Positions 7,369 to 12,911 of a DNA stretch of 12,911 nucleotides are shown in pieces. The first letter of the stretch is position 1; each line of letters starts with the position of its first letter. The DNA lies in contig PWGF01000554.1 of NCBI GenBank assembly GCA_003554375.1, forward strand, positions 1 through 12,911, written 5' to 3'. Made by a program: the position numbers and the translations under genes. Under the pieces are notes generated by a model. That model ran no database searches. It was not told the origin of the DNA and worked only from the letters and a program-made list of their open reading frames with translations. Source of the stretch: Spirochaetaceae bacterium (GTDB lineage Bacteria > Spirochaetota > Spirochaetia > DSM-27196 > SKKC01).

Positions 7369-7806
7369 GACGTGGACGGCGAACGCCCTGCCGGTAACGC
7401 AAAAGCGCGGGGCACCCCCCCCTTTTCCGGCCCTGCTCGCCGGCTCTGCTGCGCCCGGAGTCCCGGCGCTCCGGCCCGGGCAGTTCTTCCGTTGCTTGTG
7501 CGGTTGATATGGCAGGTGAATCTCCTTTACCAAACCCCCACCGAATCAGCGTTGCGTTCCACGTCGCTCTTCTTCATGTCGTGCTTATACGAGCGCTCTC
7601 GTGTCCGGTCAAGAAACAGATACCGTGTCCGGAATCTCGCAAGCGTAAACTCAGAGAAACACCTCGTCAAACGCCCGCGAGCCGTAACTCCCCTGGGAAC
7701 ACCTGCACCAGCTCTCCATAACAAGCTGCCGCAACGAACTCCTTCCTGCTGTCGCTTTCGTAGGGCCCGGTCCGGTTCTGCGCATCGGGCCGATCGCAGG
7801 GTGTAA
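7369..7806. other. Gene-poor spacer between the cyclase and the small membrane protein
   Basis: I see no convincing gene on either strand. Several open frames exist but are Arg/Pro/Ser-rich without domain signals. A C8T4 run lies at about 7415-7426. The minus strand carries an isolated purine-rich ribosome-binding-like AAAGGAGA (about 7532-7525) with no ATG behind it. The segment may hold degraded coding sequence, but I could not assign it. Confidence 0.5.
7453..7481 (+). terminator. Weak terminator-like hairpin downstream of the cyclase
   Basis: CCGGAG (7455-7460) pairs with CTCCGG (7469-7474) around an 8-base loop. An outer pairing of GCCCGG (7453-7458) with CCGGGC (7476-7481) competes with it. 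Only a poor T-containing stretch (GTTCTTCCGTTGCTTGT) follows. The position, about 85 bases past the cyclase stop, fits a terminator, but the tail is weak. Confidence 0.25.
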
Positions 7807-8247
7807 TCATGCCGCGCCTGTGGCGCGCGGGAATAGTACCCGAACGCCCAGGAGTACCAGCACGGCCGCGGTAATCGGCAGCACGGGAAGGAAACGAACA
7901 ATCCGGAACCACATGGTCGATTTCGGCGCGACGAGGCGGTGGAGGAGCGCGGCAATGCTGCCCGACAAAAGGAGGGCGTACGAAACGAGGAAGAAGGTGT
8001 CGACAAGCTGGAAGAGATTGTACCAAGCGCGTCCGAACTCGCCGTAAGCACCGATTTGCCGATATGCGTCCTGGTACGAAAAGCCTATCTAAACGTCGAG
8101 CGCCGCCAATCCGCCGGTTGCCTCCGCAAACCCCGGCACTATTAGTCCATGAAATAGAGCCTGAGCGGTGATGAAGACAACTAATGCGGGGACTATTACG
8201 CGTGCTCGACCGATACGTGCAACGAGGCTGCTATCCAGTTCGCTCAT
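7807..8247 (-). pseudogene. Small multi-TM membrane protein interrupted by an in-frame TAG
   Basis: From ATG 8247 the frame reads MSELDSSLVARIGRARV, then a first membrane segment (PALVVFITAQALFHGLIVPG) and LAALDV, and meets TAG at 8091-8089. The same frame continues without shift for 93 more codons: IGFSYQDAYRQIGAYGEFGR, a membrane segment (LFQLVDTFFLVSYALLLSGS), basic HRLVAPKS, and a last membrane segment (FLPVLPITAAVLVLLGVRVL) before TGA 7809-7807. Without the TAG it would be a 146-residue integral membrane protein. TAG could derive from CAG (Gln) by one transition. It lies on the same strand as and downstream of the PKS/methyltransferase pair, 257 bases on, so it may once have been part of that operon. 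No family name is assigned. An in-frame GTG at 8301 is an alternative start. It is a pseudogene, a read-through gene or a sequencing error. Confidence 0.6.
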
Positions 8248-8340
8248 CTGACCGACGATACCCGGTACGGCCGAATCGGTGAAGAGCTCGTAGTGCCTCA
8301 CGAATAGGACCTAACCAAACGGGCAACAGCACGAAGGAAT

Positions 8341-8445
8341 GCTCCGCGCGGCCCCGCGTCGTGCCGGGCCGCAACTGGCCGAGCCGGGCCGGGACAGGCC
8401 GCACCACGCCGTGTCGTGCCGTGGCAGGCCGGGGCCGGCCGCTCC
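8341..8445. repeat. Degenerate pentanucleotide tandem repeat, consensus GNGCC
   Basis: About 21 units of five bases run in phase: GCTCC GCGCG GCCCC, then GCGTC GTGCC GGGCC, GCAAC TGGCC GAGCC, and so on to GCTCC. The fifth base of the unit is C in nearly all units and the fourth is C in most. The second base varies freely. The array fills the gap between the methyltransferase stop (8505) and the small membrane protein start. The period of five is not a multiple of three, so it argues against coding use. Confidence 0.6.
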
Positions 8446-8504
8446 CGTCGCGTATCGTACCGCGGCGATCATACAGCTCCGGACAGCGGGCGTGGAACCC
8501 GTCC

Positions 8505-9422
8505 TTACCGCTCGTTGGATCCGGACAGCGTGATCTCCACGACGACACGGTTCGGGACCAGGGAGTACACCTTCGCGCCCCTCTGCAGCTCGGCTTTGTC
8601 CAGCAACCGACGGAGTTCGACAGGGCGAAAGCCTTTGTTCACCGAGAGCGCGCCGTCGAACGCAGTGAAGCCGCCGGGGAAGAGGAGGGTCGCAATCGCA
8701 ACGAACGCTACCGCTGAGGCGCGGGAACGCCGCAGATCGTTCGCGACTACGCGCCGGCGCGCGGCGGCGGTCATGCACTGCACAAGCCGCGGCAGCTGTT
8801 CGTCGCGGAAGTGATGGAGCAGGTGGTTGCAGATCACGTAGTCGTAGCGCTTCGCACAGCGTTCCGTGTTCCGGCCGCCGTCGTGGTTCAGTGCCCCCCT
8901 TCTCTGCGGCGGCCGAAGTGACGGCCGCTGCGACGGCGAGCTTGCCGCGACAGGCGTCGAGGACACTCCCCTTTCGGGTACTCCGGAACCCGAGGAGGCC
9001 GGCCCGGTCGAGAACGGCAGATCGAGCGCAGAGCCTTCTTCGACGGTGATCTCCGGGAACCGAGCGCATGCGCGGCGGGCGAACTCGGCGACGCGCGGAT
9101 CGGCTTCCAGGATGGTAACCTCGGCCTCCTGGCCGCGGCGGGCTGCGTCGCGGACGATGCGCTGCGCGATGTCCCCGCCGCCACCGCCGACATCGAGTAC
9201 ACTGAAGCGCTTGAGCCCGGCATCGGCGGCGTCCGACCCGACCAGGCGGTCGAAGACCCGGCGATACCTGCTAAAGAGGCGGTTGATGCCGGCGAACTGC
9301 GTGAGGGTGCGCTCCAGGCGCCCGCGGTCGCCCCGTGGGTCATCCATCAGCTCGGGCACGCTCGAGCGGCGGCCGAAATCGCCCCGGAGCACATCGATCA
9401 CCGTGGCCGGCGCGCCGTTCAT
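8505..9422 (-). CDS. SAM-dependent methyltransferase of the type III PKS locus
   Basis: A 305-residue class I methyltransferase. The SAM-binding loop is LDVGGGGGDIAQ (76-87), with the acidic end of strand 2 in ILEADPR (104-110). The motif YDYVICNHLLHHF (193-205) follows, and VVANDLRRSRAS (225-236) is typical of methyltransferases encoded beside type III PKS genes. It starts inside the PKS stop (ATGA, 9422-9419), so translation is probably coupled and the enzyme likely methylates the PKS product, as SrsB does in Streptomyces griseus. O- versus C-methylation cannot be decided from sequence. Odd point: residues 139-191 are a Ser/Pro/Arg-rich insertion between LDLPF and YDYVICN, where relatives have only a short turn. 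The family is confident; the substrate is inferred from context. Confidence 0.88.
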   Translation of the reverse strand: MNGAPATVIDVLRGDFGRRSSVPELMDDPRGDRGRLERTLTQFAGINRLFSRYRRVFDRLVGSDAADAGLKRFSVLDVGGGGGDIAQRIVRDAARRGQEAEVTILEADPRVAEFARRACARFPEITVEEGSALDLPFSTGPASSGSGVPERGVSSTPVAASSPSQRPSLRPPQRRGALNHDGGRNTERCAKRYDYVICNHLLHHFRDEQLPRLVQCMTAAARRRVVANDLRRSRASAVAFVAIATLLFPGGFTAFDGALSVNKGFRPVELRRLLDKAELQRGAKVYSLVPNRVVVEITLSGSNER

Positions 9423-10567
9423 ACCGACTCCAATAGCGCCGACTCAACGGTGAGCCCCGGCCCGAACGCCGCGGCAAACGTCGGCCCGCGCCGGCCGAGA
9501 CGCTGCAGCTCTTTCAACACGAAGAAGATCGTGGCCGAGCTCATGTTTCCGTAGTCTTTAAGCACTGAGTACGATGCGACAACATCGTCGGGAGCGAGTC
9601 CGAGCTCTTCGCCGATCTTCTCGACGATTGCCCGGCCACCGGGGTGAATCGCCCACTGCTCAATATCCTCGCGCGAAACTCCCGCGCGCGCCAGGATCGT
9701 CTCGATAACCGAGCGGATCTCCCGCTGTATCAGCTTCGGAACGTACGCCGAAAGCCGCATATCAAACGCGGTTCTCCCAACGGTCCAGGCCATGTCGTCC
9801 TCGCTGTCGGGAACTATGTACGACTCGAACGCATCGAGTCGGTATGACGGGAGGTCGGGTTGCGGCGTGTCGCTGGAGACAAGCGCGGCCGCGGCACCGT
9901 CGGCAAACAGCGCGTTCGCCACCATAATCTCCGGATCGAGCTTCTGCTGCAAATGCAGCGAGCACAGCTCGAGATCCACGATCAATACCAGCGCGCCGGG
10001 GTCGGCGACGCAGATGTCGCGCGCGGTCTTGAGCGCCGGAAACGCCGCGTAGCACCCCATGAATCCTACGTGCAGTCGATGCACCGACGGCGCAAGCGGC
10101 AGATCACGCGCAAGGAAGAAATCGAACCCTGGTGCTGAGAACCCAGTGCAGCTGACCGTTATGAGGTGCGTGATCGACTCCGGTCCGAACTGCGGCGTCG
10201 CCGCGAACAGCTTCTGCGCAACCTCCAGCGCGAGCTTGCGGCTCTCGCTCACGAACAGCGCATTCCGCGCCACTACGTCCGGCTCCGGCGTGAAATCGTC
10301 GCTTGCAGGGTAGAACGTGCGCTCCTCCGGAGGGGCGTCATAATCTCCGATCACCGTGTAGCGCCGCTCTATGGCGCTCGCGCGATAGAGCTTGGCGAGA
10401 AACCCCTTCCGGCCGGCGTAAACCGGCAACCGCTGCATGAAATCGAGCGCGTACTCCTGCGAGTAACAGTGCTGGGGCACTGCGGTCTCAATCGCATGCA
10501 CGTAAACGTGAGGTGAGCTCGCCCGGTTCGCCGCGCGGGTTCCGTTTCTCATATTCCAGTTTGACAT
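9419..10567 (-). CDS. Type III polyketide synthase (chalcone/stilbene synthase family)
   Basis: The 382-residue length is standard for the family. The catalytic triad is Cys172 (HVGFMGCYAAF), His308 (WAIHPGGRAIV) and Asn341 (DYGNMSSAT). The C-terminal signature near 366-373 reads AAAFGPGL, the family's GFGPG with Ala replacing the first Gly. Such enzymes load an acyl-CoA starter, extend it with malonyl-CoA and cyclise the chain to resorcinols, pyrones or phloroglucinols. Bacterial enzymes next to a methyltransferase and a flavin hydroxylase (SrsA type) usually accept long fatty acyl starters. Starter and product are inferred, not shown. The first ATG (10567) and a second at 10552 (Met6) both lack a good ribosome-binding site; translation begins from an A/T-rich gap shared with the divergent UbiE-like gene. 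The stop overlaps the next gene's ATG. Confidence 0.95.
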   Translation of the reverse strand: MSNWNMRNGTRAANRASSPHVYVHAIETAVPQHCYSQEYALDFMQRLPVYAGRKGFLAKLYRASAIERRYTVIGDYDAPPEERTFYPASDDFTPEPDVVARNALFVSESRKLALEVAQKLFAATPQFGPESITHLITVSCTGFSAPGFDFFLARDLPLAPSVHRLHVGFMGCYAAFPALKTARDICVADPGALVLIVDLELCSLHLQQKLDPEIMVANALFADGAAAALVSSDTPQPDLPSYRLDAFESYIVPDSEDDMAWTVGRTAFDMRLSAYVPKLIQREIRSVIETILARAGVSREDIEQWAIHPGGRAIVEKIGEELGLAPDDVVASYSVLKDYGNMSSATIFFVLKELQRLGRRGPTFAAAFGPGLTVESALLESV

Positions 10568-10582
10568 ATATTCGAAATCAAA
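10560..10582. promoter_or_regulatory. Candidate operator: inverted repeat TTTGA-N13-TCAAA
   Basis: TTTGA (10560-10564) and TCAAA (10578-10582) are inverted copies flanking a central TTCGAA palindrome (10571-10576). The element covers the plus-strand -35 and the PKS start codon, a position from which one regulator could control both divergent genes. Short A/T-rich inverted repeats occur by chance, so confidence is low. Confidence 0.25.
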
Positions 10583-10590
10583 AGTATTGT
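10561..10590 (+). promoter_or_regulatory. Sigma70-type promoter for the UbiE-like gene
   Basis: A perfect -35 TTGACA (10561-10566) and TATTGT (10585-10590, 4 of 6) are 18 bases apart. Transcription would start near 10597. AAAGG (10602-10606) then lies nine bases before the ATG at 10616. The A/T-rich patch contrasts with the GC-rich genes either side. Confidence 0.6.
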
Positions 10591-10591
10591 A
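10586..10591 (-). promoter_or_regulatory. Possible -10 element for the PKS gene
   Basis: On the minus strand TACAAT (5 of 6 to TATAAT) lies 18 bases before the PKS ATG at 10567. It overlaps the plus-strand -10 of the divergent gene. No good -35 hexamer stands at the right distance, so an activator may be needed. Confidence 0.35.
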
Positions 10592-10615
10592 TTGCTACCC
10601 CAAAGGCAATTGTTG

Positions 10616-11620
10616 ATGAACACGAACGAGAACGTTTTCTCCGATCCCACCCGCAAGCGCGCGTACAACCGCCGTTTGTTCACCGTCGTCGCTCCGCGCT
10701 ACGACCTTGTTACTCGCATTCTCTCCTTCGGTCGCGATCGCGCCTGGAAGCGGTACCTCGTCGCGAATCTCCCCGCGGCGGGCATGTCGCGCGGTAGAGA
10801 CGATACGCCGAGCGTCTCCGGCAGCGTACGTGAGAGTCGCACGCCGGCCGCGCCGGAGAAACCTCTCGTACTCGACCTGGCCTGCGGCACCGGTGACCTC
10901 ACGTTCGCCCTGGCCCAACGCTATCCGCACGCAGAAGTCGTCGGCCTCGATCTCAACCCTGAGATGCTTGCGATTGCTCGTCGCCGCCGCGACGGCGCTC
11001 GGCTCAGATCGGGACAGGTCTCACCGGCGCCGCGGCCGGAAAAACGGCGCTTTGGGATCCCACAGCCGGTGATGGCACAAGCAACCTACACGCGCCCGGA
11101 CAAGGCGCACGCGGAACACACGCCGCCGGCGAAACCGCCGCCGACCAACGCGTCGCCGGCGAAGCCGCAGCCGGCCCTCGGGCATCCGGCGCCCACACCC
11201 GCGGACGACCTGATCCCGAGTTTTCGCGAAGGTGACATGCAGGATTTGCCGTTTCCCGATGACTCGGTCTCGGTGGTTACCGGAGCCTACGCGCTCCGAA
11301 ACGCCCCGGATCTCGCTGCCACGCTGGCCGAAATCCGTCGTGTGCTCCGCCCGGGCGGCGCTCTTGCGGTGCTTGAGTTTTCCCACTCCGCGCGACGCGG
11401 TCTCTGCGCGCTCCAGCTGGGTTTGCTTCGTTTCTGGGGGCGTCTGTGGGGACGCGTTTTGCACCGCGACCCTGACGTCTACGGATACATTGCGGATTCG
11501 CTCGCCGTATTCCCCGACCTCGATTCGTTCAAGCGGATGCTGCGCCGGGCGGGGTTCAGTCGTGTCAGTGCGCGCCGCTACATGTTCGGTTTGCTTGCCG
11601 TGACGCGTGCCGTGGGTTGA
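10616..11620 (+). CDS. UbiE/MenG-family C-methyltransferase with large disordered insertions
   Basis: A 334-residue protein matching the quinone C-methyltransferase family: N-terminal RLFTVVAPRYDLVTRILSFG (20-39), SAM loop VLDLACGTGDLTF (85-97), VVGLDLNPEML (108-118), MQDLPFPDDSVSVVTGAYAL (208-227), RVLRPGGALAVLEFS (242-256) and the C-terminal region with DSLAVFPD (294-301). The usual length is about 230-250 residues; the excess is two Pro/Ala/Arg-rich insertions at about 56-82 and 128-203. The family methylates a ring carbon of quinol intermediates. Placed divergently from a type III PKS and near a ring hydroxylase, it more likely methylates the PKS-derived phenol or quinol, though a role in menaquinone synthesis is possible. 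The ATG at 10616 follows AAAGG at nine bases and is preferred over the upstream TTG at 10592. It ends 22 bases from the converging monooxygenase. Confidence 0.88.
   Translation: MNTNENVFSDPTRKRAYNRRLFTVVAPRYDLVTRILSFGRDRAWKRYLVANLPAAGMSRGRDDTPSVSGSVRESRTPAAPEKPLVLDLACGTGDLTFALAQRYPHAEVVGLDLNPEMLAIARRRRDGARLRSGQVSPAPRPEKRRFGIPQPVMAQATYTRPDKAHAEHTPPAKPPPTNASPAKPQPALGHPAPTPADDLIPSFREGDMQDLPFPDDSVSVVTGAYALRNAPDLAATLAEIRRVLRPGGALAVLEFSHSARRGLCALQLGLLRFWGRLWGRVLHRDPDVYGYIADSLAVFPDLDSFKRMLRRAGFSRVSARRYMFGLLAVTRAVG
11125..11173 (+). repeat. Two-copy 30-bp-spaced repeat in the UbiE-like insertion
   Basis: GCCGGCGAAACCGCCGCCG (11125-11143) recurs as GCCGGCGAAGCCGCAGCCG (11155-11173), 17 of 19 identical and exactly ten codons apart. 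It encodes PAKPPP and PAKPQP. This suggests that the insertion grew by tandem duplication. Confidence 0.6.
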
Positions 11621-11642
11621 GCATGTGCGATGAATGCCGTCT

Positions 11643-12911
11643 CTAGCGTGGACTGGGCGCTCCCCGTCGGCCGCGCCCATCGGGTAGCTTCTGCATTGCG
11701 TAGACCCTTGCCAGCAGCCGGGCGACCGGACTCCGGAGCGCGGCCGCGATCGCCCACCCGCGCAGTTCCGAGGCGATCGATCCGCGGACCGTCCCCACTC
11801 CCATTGACACCCGCGCGCGCCGCGCGGCTACGCGAAAGGCGCGTTTGCGCCGCCGCTCGTACTCAGCGCCACTGATCTCGCCACAGAGGAGCTGGACGGC
11901 GCGCGCCGCATCGGCAAGTCCGGTGTTCATCCCCTGTCCGCCGATCGGGGGCATGGTGTGCGCGGCGTCGCCGGCGAACACCACCACCCCCTGGGCGCGG
12001 TTTCCGGCCGCGACCATCCTGCGCCGCCCGGCCGGAACCACAAAACGCTCGAGCTCGGTGCGCTCCGGGATAAAGCTGCTTTCCCAGCCGCAGTCCCGCG
12101 GATCCAGCTCGATCCCCGTTCGCCGTCGCACCAGCTCCGCAACGTACTCGCGAACCGGTGGATCGAGTGAATCGCCATCCCCGGCCTGCACGATCCAGCG
12201 CCGGCGGTCGACCGAAAGCGGGAACGACTCAACCGCTCCGTCCGCAGTGAAAAACAGGTGCGCCTCGCCGGCGGCAAGCGCGTCTCTCGACGCGGGTGTG
12301 TCATAGCCGCCCTGCACGCTACCGCCGTCCGCGTGTCCTGTTGCCGGAGATCGCCGTCGCGGGTGCTCCCAATCTCCCATCGCGAATCTCACCCCGTACG
12401 TGCGGCGCTCCCGTGTAAGGCCCAGACCGGCCCCCAAGTGGTCCCGTGCGCCGGCGCATACTACGGCGGACTCCGCGCGGATGTCTCCCGTGGCCGAAGC
12501 GGTTCGCACTACGACTCCGGTTCGGTTATAGCGGTCCGAAGCCGCCGGCTCGATCGCTTCGGCCTCAACACCGGAGCGCAACACTTCCCCTTCCAGCTGC
12601 GCCCGGAGAACGGATTCGGTGTGGTACTGCGGAACGGCGAGGATGAACCGGAACCGTCCTGGTATGGTGCCGAAGCCCAACGAGCCCAGACGCCGGCGCT
12701 CGGAATGGACCACCGCGGTGGTGATTGGAATGCCGCGTGCAATAAGCTCGTCCGCGCAGCCGAGCTCGTCGAGAATCTCGAGGGACGGCGGAGTAACGCC
12801 GATCGCGTGCGAGGCACGTGCGCGCTCCGTCCGACGCTCGAGGAGAACTACGGCAACCCCGCGCTTCTGCAGAAGCGCCGCGGTTGCCAACCCCACCGGC
12901 CCGGCTCCCAC
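11643..12911 (-). CDS. FAD-dependent aromatic-ring monooxygenase, N-terminus outside window
   Basis: 422 codons are visible. The first (GTG at 12911) is almost certainly an internal Val just before the dinucleotide-binding GAGPVGLATA, so only a few residues are missing. The fold is that of class A flavin hydroxylases (FAD_binding_3, PHBH/UbiH-like): GxGxxG at the start, a DG-type motif VVCAGARD (150-157), and the second FAD motif VVFAGDAAHTMPPIGGQGMN (310-329) with Asp315. These enzymes use NAD(P)H and oxygen to hydroxylate phenols. Next to a type III PKS it parallels SrsC, the flavoprotein that hydroxylates alkylresorcinols on the way to alkylquinones. A Gly/Ser/Arg-rich segment at about 184-216 looks inserted between the GDWEHP and EAHLFF strands. 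It converges on the UbiE-like gene with only 22 bases between stops and no clear terminator. Confidence 0.9.
   Translation of the reverse strand: MGAGPVGLATAALLQKRGVAVVLLERRTERARASHAIGVTPPSLEILDELGCADELIARGIPITTAVVHSERRRLGSLGFGTIPGRFRFILAVPQYHTESVLRAQLEGEVLRSGVEAEAIEPAASDRYNRTGVVVRTASATGDIRAESAVVCAGARDHLGAGLGLTRERRTYGVRFAMGDWEHPRRRSPATGHADGGSVQGGYDTPASRDALAAGEAHLFFTADGAVESFPLSVDRRRWIVQAGDGDSLDPPVREYVAELVRRRTGIELDPRDCGWESSFIPERTELERFVVPAGRRRMVAAGNRAQGVVVFAGDAAHTMPPIGGQGMNTGLADAARAVQLLCGEISGAEYERRRKRAFRVAARRARVSMGVGTVRGSIASELRGWAIAAALRSPVARLLARVYAMQKLPDGRGRRGAPSPR

Noticed and set aside
7527..8051. 174-codon minus-strand frame across the spacer and the small membrane protein
   Set aside because: It is in a different frame from the clear membrane segments and lacks domain signals; only its tail (7527-7800) remains unexplained.
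8341..8445. CRISPR-like array
   Set aside because: The unit is only five bases with no spacers; it is a degenerate microsatellite.
8311..9069. 252-codon minus-strand frame overlapping the methyltransferase
   Set aside because: It is Arg/Pro/Ser-rich, runs through the pentanucleotide repeat and conflicts with the motif-bearing methyltransferase frame.
11654..11679. TGGGCGC/GCGCCCA hairpin as terminator between the converging genes
   Set aside because: It lies inside the monooxygenase coding end with a 12-base loop and has no T-run on either side.

Overview
The window is GC-rich DNA from a bacterium with an outer membrane. The best lineage clue is a 740-residue DUF4954 protein, a family I associate mainly with Spirochaetes and Bacteroidetes. 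With the high GC, a multi-TM class III nucleotidyl cyclase and a patatin/outer-membrane-barrel protein, a free-living Spirochaetia member is my best guess. It is an inference, not a proof.

Left part (1-5535, all minus strand). A patatin-like outer-membrane protein of type Vd (PlpD) layout runs off the left edge. Upstream are a 5'-truncated PIN-domain gene, the DUF4954 beta-helix gene with its own strong promoter and a hairpin-rich leader, and a serine-hydrolase (class C beta-lactamase-like) pseudogene broken over three reading frames.

Middle (5536-8504). A six-TM, HAMP-containing class III adenylate/guanylate cyclase reads rightward. About 440 bases with no gene I recognise follow. Then, on the minus strand, comes a small multi-TM membrane protein interrupted by an in-frame TAG, and a degenerate pentanucleotide repeat array of about 105 bases.

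Right part (8505-12911) is the most interesting. It holds a compact type III polyketide locus: a chalcone/stilbene-synthase-family PKS translationally coupled (ATGA overlap) to a SAM methyltransferase, a divergently transcribed UbiE/MenG-type C-methyltransferase, and a converging FAD aromatic-ring monooxygenase cut by the right edge. The set parallels SrsA/SrsB/SrsC of Streptomyces griseus (alkylresorcinol synthase, methyltransferase, flavoprotein hydroxylase), with an added UbiE-type enzyme. The likely output is a methylated, ring-hydroxylated phenolic lipid or lipoquinone. The 55-base gap between the divergent genes carries a good sigma70-type promoter. Both methyltransferases and the monooxygenase have low-complexity Pro/Ser/Arg-rich insertions inside otherwise canonical folds; the PKS does not.

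Several genes (PIN, serine hydrolase, small membrane protein) are decayed, so the segment mixes working genes with accessory debris.
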